Shown one piece after another: positions 10,229 to 20,523 of a stretch of DNA of 45,412 nt (positions are counted from its first letter, which is position 1; the number at the start of each line of letters is the position of its first letter). Origin of the DNA: an uncultured Bacteroidota bacterium. GTDB lineage: Bacteria; Bacteroidota; Bacteroidia; Flavobacteriales; Flavobacteriaceae. The position numbers and the translations under genes were made by a program. The DNA is taken from positions 1-45,412 of the forward strand of contig CAIMBK010000096.1 of NCBI GenBank assembly GCA_903839195.1. The letters run 5' to 3'. The notes under the pieces are model-generated. The model was not told the origin of the DNA, searched no databases, and saw nothing but the letters and a program-made list of their open reading frames with translations.

Positions 10229-11110
10229 TTATTGATTATAGCCAAAGCGTTTTAGCATATTTGCGTTGCTTCGCCAGTTTTTGTTGACTTTTACATACAA
10301 TTCGATGTGAATTTGTTTGCCAAAAAATTTCTCCAAATCGGCTCGTGATTCGACGCCAACTTTTTTTAATGCAGCGCCTTTGTGTCCGATAATGATACCT
10401 TTTTGGGTGTCGCGTTCGACCATGATTAGGGAGCGAATTCGGATGATGTTTTCGTCTTCAAAGAATTCTTCGGTTACGATTTCGACGGCGTAGGGAATTT
10501 CTTTGCTGTAATTGAGGAGGATTTTTTCGCGAATGGTTTCGTTTACAAAAAAACGTTCGGGTTTGTCGGTGAGTTGGTCTTTTGGATAATAGGCTGGCGA
10601 TTCGGGTAAAAGTTCAATAATTCGACTGAACGTTTCGGGAACATTAAAGTTTTGAAGGGCAGAAATCGGAAAAATTTCGGCATTTGGAACTTTGGCAGCC
10701 CAAAAAGCAACTTGTTCTTCGAGTTGTAATTGATTGGAATTGTCAATTTTGTTGAGTAATAATAAAACGGGGATTTTGGCGTGAATTATTTTATTGAAAA
10801 ACGCTTCGTCTTTTAGTTCTTGTTCGCCAATTTCGACCATATAAATCAAAATATCGGCATCTTCGAAGGCCGATTTGACGAAGTTCATCATTGATTCCTG
10901 CATTTCGTAGGCCGGTTTTATGATTCCTGGCGTGTCGGATAAAATTAATTGAAAGTCATCGCCATTTACGATTCCGAGGATTCTGTGGCGGGTGGTTTGG
11001 GCTTTGGAGGTGATTATGGACAGTCTTTCGCCAACGAAGGCGTTCATTAAGGTTGATTTTCCGACGTTTGGATTACCAATTATATTTACAAAACCTGCTT
11101 TGTGTACCAT
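10229..11110 (-). CDS. era: GTPase Era
   Basis: [36 protein letters not shown] plus C-terminal KH domain (IIIGHKGAALKKVG). Confidence 0.98.
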   Translation of the reverse strand: MVHKAGFVNIIGNPNVGKSTLMNAFVGERLSIITSKAQTTRHRILGIVNGDDFQLILSDTPGIIKPAYEMQESMMNFVKSAFEDADILIYMVEIGEQELKDEAFFNKIIHAKIPVLLLLNKIDNSNQLQLEEQVAFWAAKVPNAEIFPISALQNFNVPETFSRIIELLPESPAYYPKDQLTDKPERFFVNETIREKILLNYSKEIPYAVEIVTEEFFEDENIIRIRSLIMVERDTQKGIIIGHKGAALKKVGVESRADLEKFFGKQIHIELYVKVNKNWRSNANMLKRFGYNQ

Positions 11111-11225
11111 TTACTAATTTATTTAAGGTTCAAAGGTAATCATATCAAGTCAATAGATAAAATAAAAAAAAATGAATATATTATTGAGAATATGGAATTT
11201 TATTGTAAATTTGCCCTCGAAACAT

Positions 11226-11298
11226 CGCGGGATAGAGCAGTAGGCAGCTCGTCGGGCTCATAACCCGAAGGTCACAGGTTCGAGTCCTGTTCCCGCTA
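11226..11298 (+). tRNA. tRNA-fMet(CAT)
   Basis: 73-nt cloverleaf, anticodon loop CTCATAA on a TCGGG/CCCGA stem with three G:C pairs, T-arm ACAGG-TTCGAGT-CCTGT, 1-72 mismatch typical of an initiator. Confidence 0.93.
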
Positions 11299-11310
11299 CT
11301 AAGTTGAACC

Positions 11311-11345
11311 AAAAACGGCTAAAAGAAATTTTAGCCGTTTTTTTT
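11311..11345 (+). terminator. Terminator downstream of the tRNA
   Basis: AAACGGCTAAAA-GAAA-TTTTAGCCGTTTTTTTT. Confidence 0.9.
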
Positions 11346-11558
11346 ATGATATTTTCTCAATAAAAAATTCCATAAATTCTAACATTTGATTTGAGGTTAA
11401 ATCAATGTCTCATTTTAGTTCCAAAAAACTTCTGGTGAAACTCAATAATTTTTTCAATTAATATTTCACTATATTTGATATAAATATTGGTTGTTTAGAA
11501 AGCATCAAGGTGCTTAATTTCATTCTATTGCTAAATATATGCAACATTTTATAAATTA

Positions 11559-11581
11559 AATAAACGCACCGAACGTTTATT
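11559..11581. promoter_or_regulatory. Inverted repeat upstream of the SASA esterase gene, candidate operator
   Basis: AATAAACG-caccgaa-CGTTTATT, 8-bp perfect arms, 35 bp before the ATG. Confidence 0.4.
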
Positions 11582-11615
11582 AGTTTATTTTTAATAATCA
11601 TAACAATCAAAATAA

Positions 11616-13565
11616 ATGAAAAAACATTTTTTTTTATTAGCATTCTTTTTTACTATTTATACCACTGCTAATATTCATTTGCCAAAGATTTTTGCAGATG
11701 ATATGATTTTACAACGGAATAAGTTAATTCCTATATGGGGCTGGGCTGATGCCAATGAAAAAATTGAAGTTCGATTTAATAAGCAAATTAAATGGACAAA
11801 AGCAGATAAAAATGGCAAATGGACGTTACAATTAGATTCTGAAATAGCAGGAGGTCCATACGAACTAATTATTAAGGGTTTCAATAAAGTTACTTTTAAA
11901 AATGTTTTAGTTGGTGAAGTTTGGATTTGTAGTGGGCAATCCAATATGGCATTTTCAGTTAACGAAGTTGCAAATTCTAAAGAAGAAATTAGCAAGGCTA
12001 ATTATCCGTTAATTAGACATTTTACTGTTTCTAGAGATATGAGTTCTTTACCTTTAGACGATTTGAAATCCGGAAAATGGGAAGTTTGCAGCCCTAAAAG
12101 CGTTGGAAATTTCACTGCAATTGGATATTTTTTCGCAAAGAAAATATATGAAGAATTAAAAATCCCAATAGGTTTGATAAATACATCTTGGGGAGGAACA
12201 GTTTCTGAAACCTGGACAAGTAGAGAGGGATTTGAAAGTAGTGACGAATTTAAAGATATGATTGCAGAAATGCCTCACATAAATTTAGATTCTATTTCTA
12301 AAGTTTTTAATACGATAATCTCAAAAAGGGTAGAAATACTTCAAGGCTCAAAAATATCGGAGTCTAATGTTACTAAATTTAAAGACGTAAAACAATTTAA
12401 TGTTAGTTGGCCCGAAATGAATGAGCCTGAATTATGGGAATCTCAAGCATTAGGAGAATTTGATGGTGTAGTTTGGCTTAGAAAAACAATCCAAATTGCA
12501 ACTTCTGACCTAGGAAAACCAGCAGTTCTTGAACTTACTAAAATTGATGATGAAGACATTACCTATGTCAATGGTTTTGAAGTTGGAAGTAATCTTAATT
12601 GGGATGGCATTAGAAAATATAATATTCCGACAGGAATATTAAAAGAAGGCGATAATACTATACTAATTCGAGTTGTTGATAATGGGGGCGGAGGTGGAAT
12701 TTATGGAGAAGCTTCGGATTTTAGACTCACAATAGGAGATCATTTTATACCATTAAGCGGGAAATGGAAATACCAAGTTGAGTCGGTTAAAAGTGATATT
12801 GGACCAAATAGTTATCCGTCATTATTGTTCAATGCAATGGTAAATCCATTAATACCTTATTCTTTTCAAGGCGTTTTATGGTATCAAGGAGAGTCAAATG
12901 CAGGACGAGCATTTCAATACAGAAAAGCATTTCCTTTATTAATTGAAGATTGGAGAAAAAAATGGAATCAAGGAAATTTTCCGTTTTATTTTGTTCAATT
13001 ATCCAGTTTTAATGAAGCAAATGGAAATAGTAATGCTGGAAGCACTTGGGCTGAACTCCGAGAGTCACAAACCCAATCTCTGCGATTGCCAAATACTGCA
13101 ATGTGTGTTACTACTGATATTGGGATTCCAAACGACATCCATCCTACAAACAAACAAGACGTTGGTAAAAGATTGGCGGCTATTGCTTTAAATTCTATTT
13201 ACAATATAAAATGTGTAAGCAGAGGACCTGTTTTTAAAAATTTAGAAATCAGAAACAATCAAATTATTGTAACTTTTGAAAACTGTGAAAACGGTTTAAC
13301 AACACCTGACAAATATGGGAATTTGAGAGGATTTGAAATTGCTGGAAAGGATAAAATATTTCATTATGCCACAGCTTATATTAGTGATAATAAAGTTGTT
13401 ATTTTTAGTGAAAAAGTAATAAACCCAATTGCAATTCATTTTGGATGGTCGGATGATGCCAGTGAATCAAACCTTTATAATAAAGATGGATTTCCAGCGG
13501 AACCTTTTCGAACAGATGATTGGAAGACGATAACACAATCAGAAAAATACAAAATTGTAAAATAA
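11616..13565 (+). CDS. Sialate O-acetylesterase-like (SASA/DUF303) esterase
   Basis: Signal peptide; VWICSGQSNMAFSV, QGVLWYQGESNAG and DIHPTNKQDVGKRLA motifs; internal jelly-roll-like insertion. Confidence 0.93.
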   Translation: MKKHFFLLAFFFTIYTTANIHLPKIFADDMILQRNKLIPIWGWADANEKIEVRFNKQIKWTKADKNGKWTLQLDSEIAGGPYELIIKGFNKVTFKNVLVGEVWICSGQSNMAFSVNEVANSKEEISKANYPLIRHFTVSRDMSSLPLDDLKSGKWEVCSPKSVGNFTAIGYFFAKKIYEELKIPIGLINTSWGGTVSETWTSREGFESSDEFKDMIAEMPHINLDSISKVFNTIISKRVEILQGSKISESNVTKFKDVKQFNVSWPEMNEPELWESQALGEFDGVVWLRKTIQIATSDLGKPAVLELTKIDDEDITYVNGFEVGSNLNWDGIRKYNIPTGILKEGDNTILIRVVDNGGGGGIYGEASDFRLTIGDHFIPLSGKWKYQVESVKSDIGPNSYPSLLFNAMVNPLIPYSFQGVLWYQGESNAGRAFQYRKAFPLLIEDWRKKWNQGNFPFYFVQLSSFNEANGNSNAGSTWAELRESQTQSLRLPNTAMCVTTDIGIPNDIHPTNKQDVGKRLAAIALNSIYNIKCVSRGPVFKNLEIRNNQIIVTFENCENGLTTPDKYGNLRGFEIAGKDKIFHYATAYISDNKVVIFSEKVINPIAIHFGWSDDASESNLYNKDGFPAEPFRTDDWKTITQSEKYKIVK

Positions 13566-13591
13566 TTTTCACTTTTATATTTACTAAAGCT

Positions 13592-13619
13592 AAAAATGCA
13601 AGAAATTCTTGCATTTTTT
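13592..13619 (+). terminator. Terminator
   Basis: AAAAATGCAAGAA-ATTCTTGCATTTTTT. Confidence 0.8.
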
Positions 13620-13687
13620 ATAAATAAATTAGCGCAATATGACGATTACAATACGCATTTTTCTATTATTGAATTTTTGATTTTAAA

Positions 13688-13695
13688 TAACTTTG
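13688..13695 (+). promoter_or_regulatory. Candidate -7 box for the nagB-PIG-L gene
   Basis: TAACTTTG matches the Bacteroidota TAnnTTTG consensus, 54 bp before the ATG. Confidence 0.35.
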
Positions 13696-13748
13696 TAAGT
13701 AAGTTAATAAAAAAATTAATCTCGTCAAAAACGAATATTCAATCATAA

Positions 13749-15671
13749 ATGCAAAAAAATAAAGTATCGATATCCTTTAAGGAACCTGGTCAATTTGAAG
13801 AAACCAGATTTGAGAAAATTCACAATGTAATTGTCAAATCTTCTGAATTTGGTTCTAAAATTGTAGCTCGGGAAATTGCAGATTTAATTTTACAAAAGCA
13901 AGCAAACAGCGAAACCTGTGTTTTAGGTTTAGCAACAGGTTCTTCCCCTATAAAAGTTTATGACGAATTAATTCGTATTCATCACGAAGAGGCATTGAGC
14001 TTTTACAACGTTGTTGCTTTTAATTTGGATGAATATTATCCAATGGAGGTTGACGATACTGAAAGCTATCATTATTTTATGCAAGAAAATCTATTCAAAC
14101 ATATTGATATTAACCCTATGAATATTCATATTCCTGACGGAAAAGTTTCTCAAGAAAATCTGAATCAATTTTGTTCGGATTATGATTCGAAAATTCTGGA
14201 AGCTGGAGGTCTTGATTTTCAACTATTAGGAATAGGGAGAACAGGACATATCGGTTTCAACGAACCTGGCTCGCATTCCAATTCTGGAACAAGAAGTATA
14301 ACGTTAGACCACATTACTAGGGTAGATGCCTCCACGTCTTTTATGGGAATTGAAAATGTCCCAAGAAGAGCAATAACAATGGGAATAGGGACAATTAAAA
14401 AAGCAAAAAGAATTGTTCTTTTAGCTTGGGGAGAAAATAAAGCAACAGTAATCAAGGAAACTATTGAAGGGGAAATTTCTTCTGAAGTACCTGCAACCTA
14501 TCTGCAAAGCCACACAAATACTACTTTTGTCTTGGATGAATCTGCTTCCTCAGAACTCACTAGAATTAAAACACCTTGGTTAGTTTCTACTTGTTTATGG
14601 ACGGAGGAATTAAAAAGTAAATCGATAGTTTGGTTGTGTGGAATTGCCAATAAATCCGTTTTAAAATTAACGGATAAAGATTACAATGATAATGGGATGT
14701 CTGGATTACTTGCCGAAGAGGGTCCTGCGTATGACTTAAATATAAAAATGTTTAATAAACTTCAAAAAACAATTACGGGTTGGCCGGGTGGAAAACCTAA
14801 TGCTGATGATCAAAACAGACCAGAAAGAACTTTCCCTAATTCTAAAAGAGTTATCATTTTTAGTCCGCATCCCGATGACGATGTAATTTCAATGGGAGGA
14901 ACATTTGACAGATTAGTTGAACAAGGGCATGAAGTGCATATTGCCTATCAAACTTCAGGAAATATTGCAGTTTCTGATGAGGAAGCTTTAAAATATGCCG
15001 AAGTTGCTCTAGAAGTTTCATCAGACAATAATGGAGAAACTATTAAAGCAATCCAAGCCTTGCAAACGGGTGTCTTTAATAAAAAGACTGCTTTATATAT
15101 TCGTAAGATTAAAGGATTGATTCGTCGTAAAGAATCTTTGGGAGCTACTCGTTTTTTTGGGCTTCCAGACAATCAAGTTCATTTTTTAGACATGCCTTTT
15201 TATGAAACGGGAACAGTAAAGAAAAATAATTTAGAAAATATTGATATAGAAATTGTAAGTAATTTAATCTCTAAAATTAAACCACATCAGATTTTTGCAG
15301 CAGGTGATTTAGCAGACCCACACGGAACACATAAAGTATGTCTTGATGCGCTATTTACAGCAGTAAATAAATTAAAACCAGAACCTTTTATGAAGGATTG
15401 TTGGTTTTGGTTATACCGAGGAGCTTGGCATGAATGGGAACTGCATGAAATTGAAATGGCGGTTCCGATGAGTGAAAATCAAGTGCTCAAAAAGAGAAAA
15501 GCTATTTTTTATCACCAATCTCAAAAAGATAATGTGATGTATCAAGGTGAGGATTCAAGAGAGTTTTGGGTCCGAGCAGAAGAACGTACTAAAAAAACTG
15601 CCGAAAAATACAATGCTTTGGGTCTTGCAGAATACATGGCAATTGAAGCATTTAAAAGATTTTGTTTTTAG
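13749..15671 (+). CDS. nagB: Glucosamine-6-phosphate deaminase fused to PIG-L (LmbE-like) deacetylase domain
   Basis: N-terminal NagB (GLATGSSPIKVYDEL, AFNLDEYYPM, GIGRTGHIGFNEPGS); C-terminal PIG-L (VIIFSPHPDDDVISMGG, DLADPHGTH); no signal peptide. Confidence 0.93.
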   Translation: MQKNKVSISFKEPGQFEETRFEKIHNVIVKSSEFGSKIVAREIADLILQKQANSETCVLGLATGSSPIKVYDELIRIHHEEALSFYNVVAFNLDEYYPMEVDDTESYHYFMQENLFKHIDINPMNIHIPDGKVSQENLNQFCSDYDSKILEAGGLDFQLLGIGRTGHIGFNEPGSHSNSGTRSITLDHITRVDASTSFMGIENVPRRAITMGIGTIKKAKRIVLLAWGENKATVIKETIEGEISSEVPATYLQSHTNTTFVLDESASSELTRIKTPWLVSTCLWTEELKSKSIVWLCGIANKSVLKLTDKDYNDNGMSGLLAEEGPAYDLNIKMFNKLQKTITGWPGGKPNADDQNRPERTFPNSKRVIIFSPHPDDDVISMGGTFDRLVEQGHEVHIAYQTSGNIAVSDEEALKYAEVALEVSSDNNGETIKAIQALQTGVFNKKTALYIRKIKGLIRRKESLGATRFFGLPDNQVHFLDMPFYETGTVKKNNLENIDIEIVSNLISKIKPHQIFAAGDLADPHGTHKVCLDALFTAVNKLKPEPFMKDCWFWLYRGAWHEWELHEIEMAVPMSENQVLKKRKAIFYHQSQKDNVMYQGEDSREFWVRAEERTKKTAEKYNALGLAEYMAIEAFKRFCF

Positions 15672-15860
15672 GGTTATGTTTAGTTTTTTAATTGTTTTCC
15701 CTGGAGGTTTAAAAACTTTCAGGGATTTTTTTAAAACAAAATTACTAGTAGCATAAGTTATGGGTTATTTAAAATAATAAATACAAGAATATTATTAAGC
15801 AGCAACTTAATTTAGTACTTTTAATAAACATAAAGTGGTAAAAAAATCAATTTATTTAAA

Positions 15861-18479
15861 ATGAAAATACATTTAAAACCGTTAATTATATTAATAATTT
15901 TTATTGCCTCACAAAACTTCTTAGCGGCAACAAAACCGAATGTTTCAAGGAAAATTGTTCTGATTGACAATTGGAAAGTGCAACAAAACGGAAAAGTTAT
16001 GAAAGATGGAAGCGCAATTTCTTCAAGCAAAAATGATTGCAAAAATTGGTATAAAGCTACTATTCCTTCCACGGTTATAGGGGTTTTGACTGCAAATGGA
16101 CTCTATAAAGATCTATTTATGGGGGACAACTACAAACAAGTAGATAAAAAACAATTTGATGATTCATGGTGGTATTCAACTAAATTTGATTTGCCAAATT
16201 TAGTTCCAGAAAATACAATTTCCCTAAATTTTGATGGTATAAATTATTATGCAAATATTTGGCTAAATGGAAAATTAATAGCCTCAAGAACAATCATTTA
16301 TGGAACTTTTCGACAGTTTAAATTTGACATTTCATCTTTGGCTAAAAAGAAAGGAAATGTCCTTGCTGTTGAACTTTTTAGAGCTCAGCCAGGAGATTTT
16401 AATTTAGGTTTTGTAGATTGGAATCCTAGACCTTTAGATGAAAACATGGGTATTTGGCGTCCTGTATACATTAAAATTCATGGAAAAGTGGGAATGAAAA
16501 ACACAGTGGTTCAATCAAAAGTTAATACGACTTCTTTAAACGAAGCTTGGTTGACCGTTAAAACAGAACTTCAAAATAATAGTTTGGATGGGGTTTCAGG
16601 AACATTAATTGGAACATTTGACAAAGTTGAATTTAGATATCCAATTAAATTAAGAGCAAACGAAAACAAAAACATAACATTAACATCGAAGGAAATTGCT
16701 GCATTGTATATCAAAAACCCGAAACTTTGGTGGTGTAATAATTTAGGCAATCCAAATTTACATAAACTTTCACTTCGTTTTGAAACTGATATAAACATTA
16801 CAGATTCTGATGAAATCACTTTTGGAATCAGGGAAATTGAAACTTATTTCACTGATGAAGGCCACAAAGGATTTATTCTAAATGGAAAAAAGATATTAAT
16901 TAAAGGCGCTGGTTGGACGGATGACATTTTTCTTAGAGACACCAAACAAAGTTTGGAAACACAAATCCAATATGTGAAACACATGAATCTTAATACATTA
17001 CGTTTTGAAAGTATTTGGGGAACATCTCAAAACCTGTATGATTTGTGTGATAAATACGGGATATTAGCAATGGTTGGTTGGAGTTGCCAGTGGGAATGGG
17101 ATGAATATTTAGGAAAACCGTGTGATGCTTTTGGTGGAATTCAAACAGAATCGGATGTAAATCTGGCGCTATCTTCTTTAAGCGATCAAATATATTGGTT
17201 ACGAAATCATCCAAGTATTTTCGTTTGGTTTTTAGGAAGTGATAAACTCCCGAAGCCAGAATTAGAAATTAAATATAAAAATCTAATTGAAAAAATTGAT
17301 AACCGCCCCTATTTATTAACTGCAGGAACTAGAACAAGTGAAATTAGTGGTCCTGTTGGAGTGAAAATGAATGGACCATATGAGTATGTTTCCCCAAATT
17401 ATTGGTATGAAGATACAAAAAATGGTGGGGCATTTGGTTTCAATACAGAAACATCACCAGGGGCACAAATTCCAACATTTGAATCCATAAAAAAAATGAT
17501 TCCTTCTGATAAATTATGGCCTATAAATAAGGACTGGGATTATCATTGCACTCATTCAGCAGTTGCGTTCAAAAATTTAGATGTCAATACATTAATGATT
17601 GATAAACGGTATGGGAAAGCTTTGGATTTAAAAGATTATCTGATGAAATCTGATGTTCTTGGATATGAAGCAATGAGCGGAATGTTTGAGGCTTTTAGAG
17701 CAAATATTCCTAAATCGACTGGAATTATTCAATGGATGTTAAACTCGGCGTGGCCTTCTTTTTATTGGCAATTATATGATTATTATTTATTACCAACTTC
17801 AGGTTATTATGCGACGAAAAAGGCAAATGCAGTAAATCAGTTGGTTTATGATTATGCTAAAAATGAGGTTATTGCTGTAAATGAAGCGTTAAATCCATTA
17901 AAAAATTATAAAGCACATATTTCAATTTTGGACTTTAATTCTAAGATATTAAAAAGTGAAATAGTTCCTTTTGATATTGAATCAATCCAATCAAAATCTA
18001 TTTTTATATTAGATAATTATGCTGATAATGTATTTCTTGATTTAAAATTATTAGATGATAAAGGAGCTATTATTACAACTAATTTTTATTGGTTATCAAA
18101 TAAAAAAGATGTTTTTGATTGGGATAAAACTTTTTGGGGAAATACTCCAATAAAAGAATATGCAGATTATAACAAACTTCATGATTTGCCTAAATCAAAT
18201 ATTAATGCATTTGTTTCGACAAAAAGCTTAACAAGTTCCACGGAATTAAGTGTTCAAATACAAAACACTACTTCTAAAGTAGCCTTTTTTGTTAATTTAA
18301 ATATTTTGGATAAATTTGGTAAAACTATTTTTCCTGTATTTTGGAATGAAAATTTCGTTAGTATTTTACCCAATGAAAAAAGAACTATAAAATGTATTAT
18401 TCCCAATAACGTTAAGAATTCCAAGAAAAATTTAATAATTTCAGGATGGAATATAAAAACTCAGAACATCAATTTTTAG
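15861..18479 (+). CDS. GH2 exo-beta-D-glucosaminidase (CsxA-like)
   Basis: Signal peptide; LRNHPSIFVWFLGSDK, VKMNGPYEYVSPNYWYEDTKNGGAFGFNTETSPG and WMLNSAWPSFYWQLYDYY closely resemble Amycolatopsis CsxA, including its catalytic Asp and Glu. Confidence 0.88.
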   Translation: MKIHLKPLIILIIFIASQNFLAATKPNVSRKIVLIDNWKVQQNGKVMKDGSAISSSKNDCKNWYKATIPSTVIGVLTANGLYKDLFMGDNYKQVDKKQFDDSWWYSTKFDLPNLVPENTISLNFDGINYYANIWLNGKLIASRTIIYGTFRQFKFDISSLAKKKGNVLAVELFRAQPGDFNLGFVDWNPRPLDENMGIWRPVYIKIHGKVGMKNTVVQSKVNTTSLNEAWLTVKTELQNNSLDGVSGTLIGTFDKVEFRYPIKLRANENKNITLTSKEIAALYIKNPKLWWCNNLGNPNLHKLSLRFETDINITDSDEITFGIREIETYFTDEGHKGFILNGKKILIKGAGWTDDIFLRDTKQSLETQIQYVKHMNLNTLRFESIWGTSQNLYDLCDKYGILAMVGWSCQWEWDEYLGKPCDAFGGIQTESDVNLALSSLSDQIYWLRNHPSIFVWFLGSDKLPKPELEIKYKNLIEKIDNRPYLLTAGTRTSEISGPVGVKMNGPYEYVSPNYWYEDTKNGGAFGFNTETSPGAQIPTFESIKKMIPSDKLWPINKDWDYHCTHSAVAFKNLDVNTLMIDKRYGKALDLKDYLMKSDVLGYEAMSGMFEAFRANIPKSTGIIQWMLNSAWPSFYWQLYDYYLLPTSGYYATKKANAVNQLVYDYAKNEVIAVNEALNPLKNYKAHISILDFNSKILKSEIVPFDIESIQSKSIFILDNYADNVFLDLKLLDDKGAIITTNFYWLSNKKDVFDWDKTFWGNTPIKEYADYNKLHDLPKSNINAFVSTKSLTSSTELSVQIQNTTSKVAFFVNLNILDKFGKTIFPVFWNENFVSILPNEKRTIKCIIPNNVKNSKKNLIISGWNIKTQNINF

Positions 18480-18489
18480 ATTCTTTAAA

Positions 18490-19272
18490 ATGATAAAACT
18501 AATTTCAATATTGGCTTTGGGACTTTTTGTTTTTGGATGTTCATCATCAAAAAAAACAATTACTTTTTCAAAAAATCAAGTAATTGCGCACCGTGGAGCA
18601 TGGAAAAAGAAAGGATTTCCACAAAATTCAATTGCTTCATTACATCAGGCTATTGCATTAAAATGTGCTGGATCTGAATTTGATGTGCGAATGACCGCTG
18701 ATGATTCATTAGTAATAAATCACGACTCGGTATATAATTCACTTCAAATTGAAAAAACTAAGTATCAAGATTTATTAGCTTTTAAACTTTCAAATGGCGA
18801 GAAATTACCTACATTGAGAGAATATATAATGGCAGGAATTAAAAATAATAGCACCACAAGATTAGTTTGCGAAATTAAACCGTCTGATATAAGTAAGGAA
18901 AGAGGTGAAATTATTGCTTCCAGAGTAATCCAATTAGTTCAAGAACTAAAAGCAGAGAATTGGATGGTATATATTAGTTTTGATTTTCAAATTTTAAAAG
19001 AAATTATAGCTTTAAATCCAACAGCAAAAACACAATATTTAGAAGCTAATAAAACTCCCGAACAATTAATGGTTGAAGGAATTTCTGGTGCGGATTATTA
19101 TTTTTCGGATTTCAAATTACATCCCGAGTGGATTAAAAGCGCTAAAAAAAATCAAATTTTATTAAATGCTTGGACAGTTAATGATTCAGTTGAAATGGAT
19201 TGGTTTTTATCGAATAATTTTGATTTTATTACTACAAATGAACCGGAAATGTTGTTGGAAAAATTGAAATAA
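18490..19272 (+). CDS. Glycerophosphodiester phosphodiesterase family lipoprotein
   Basis: Lipobox (LFVFGCSSS); VIAHRGAWKKKGFPQNSIAS, GSEFDVRMTADDSLVINHD, AWTVND motifs. Confidence 0.92.
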   Translation: MIKLISILALGLFVFGCSSSKKTITFSKNQVIAHRGAWKKKGFPQNSIASLHQAIALKCAGSEFDVRMTADDSLVINHDSVYNSLQIEKTKYQDLLAFKLSNGEKLPTLREYIMAGIKNNSTTRLVCEIKPSDISKERGEIIASRVIQLVQELKAENWMVYISFDFQILKEIIALNPTAKTQYLEANKTPEQLMVEGISGADYYFSDFKLHPEWIKSAKKNQILLNAWTVNDSVEMDWFLSNNFDFITTNEPEMLLEKLK

Positions 19273-19359
19273 AGTTCTAATTGAATCTATTAATACCAAA
19301 TTAATCCAAAAATAATAATTATTTTTACATCAATCCACTCATATAAATAGCTTTAAGGA

Positions 19360-20523
19360 ATGTATAAAATAATTTTACTAATTGATTTTACCGAAGATTA
19401 CGGGAAAAGTCTTTTAAGAGGGATTACAAGATATTCAAAAGAATCGGGTCACTTTTTATTTTGTAGAATGCCTTTGCATTTTAGGGAAAACCTAAATATG
19501 GATCAAATAATAAATTTTGCTAAAGAGTGGAAAGCAGATGGAATCATAGGGCAGTTTTATAATAATTCTGACATTCAAAAATTAATTGACACTAAAATTT
19601 CAATTATTGCAGAAGATTTCAAAGAAAGGTTTGATGAATTCTCAAATATTTCAGGTGCTTATTTTGAAACAGGGCAAATGGGAGCCAAGTATTTTATAAA
19701 TAAAGGCTATTCAAATTTTGCTTTTTATGGTTTTAATAATATTGTTTGGTCAAGGGAGCGTGCGGATGGATTTGAAGATTCTGTTGTAAAACATGGTAAA
19801 AAAGTGCATTTTTTTAATCCTAAGAAAATGGCATCACGTGAATTATGGCATTATAAACCTTCGGCATTGAATAATTGGCTTCTCTCTTTGCCTAAGCCAA
19901 TTGCAATAATGGCTTGTGATGATGAACGAGCTCAAAATATTACTGAAGCCTGCCGGCTTTCTAAAATTAAAATACCTGAAGAAATTGCTATTTTAGGGGT
20001 TGATAATGACGATGTTACTTGTAATTTGGCCGATCCCCCTTTGTCGAGTATTGGTTTAGGAATTGAACAAGGTGGTTATGAAGCGGCAAAATTGATGCAC
20101 TTATTAATTGAAAATAAAGACCAAAAACCGTACAACATAATTGTGAAACCAACTTCTGTTTTTACACGACAATCAACAGATATCTGTGCAACAACAGACA
20201 ATCAAATTGCAAAAGCATTGAATTTCATCCATCAGAACATTGAGAATAACATCAATGTGGATGATGTTTTGAAAAAAGTTTCTATTTCTCGAAGGGCATT
20301 AGAAAAAAGATTTTTAGAAGTTACAGGTTCTGCGATTTATAAATATATCTGCGATTTAAGAATTCAAAAATTTTCAATAAAATTATTGGAATCCGATAAA
20401 TCAATATATGAAATAGCTATAGAACTTGGTTTTTCTGACAATAAAAATATTTCAAGATTGTTCAAACAAGTAAAAGGGTGCACTCCGTTGCAGTACAGAA
20501 AGTCAAATGCTATTATTCTTTAG
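19360..20523 (+). CDS. XylR-type transcriptional regulator (LacI-like sugar-binding domain plus AraC HTH)
   Basis: N-terminal periplasmic-binding-like fold (GVDNDDVTCNLADPPLSSIGLG) and C-terminal AraC domain (SIYEIAIELGFSDNKNISRLFKQVKGCTPLQYRK). Confidence 0.93.
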   Translation: MYKIILLIDFTEDYGKSLLRGITRYSKESGHFLFCRMPLHFRENLNMDQIINFAKEWKADGIIGQFYNNSDIQKLIDTKISIIAEDFKERFDEFSNISGAYFETGQMGAKYFINKGYSNFAFYGFNNIVWSRERADGFEDSVVKHGKKVHFFNPKKMASRELWHYKPSALNNWLLSLPKPIAIMACDDERAQNITEACRLSKIKIPEEIAILGVDNDDVTCNLADPPLSSIGLGIEQGGYEAAKLMHLLIENKDQKPYNIIVKPTSVFTRQSTDICATTDNQIAKALNFIHQNIENNINVDDVLKKVSISRRALEKRFLEVTGSAIYKYICDLRIQKFSIKLLESDKSIYEIAIELGFSDNKNISRLFKQVKGCTPLQYRKSNAIIL

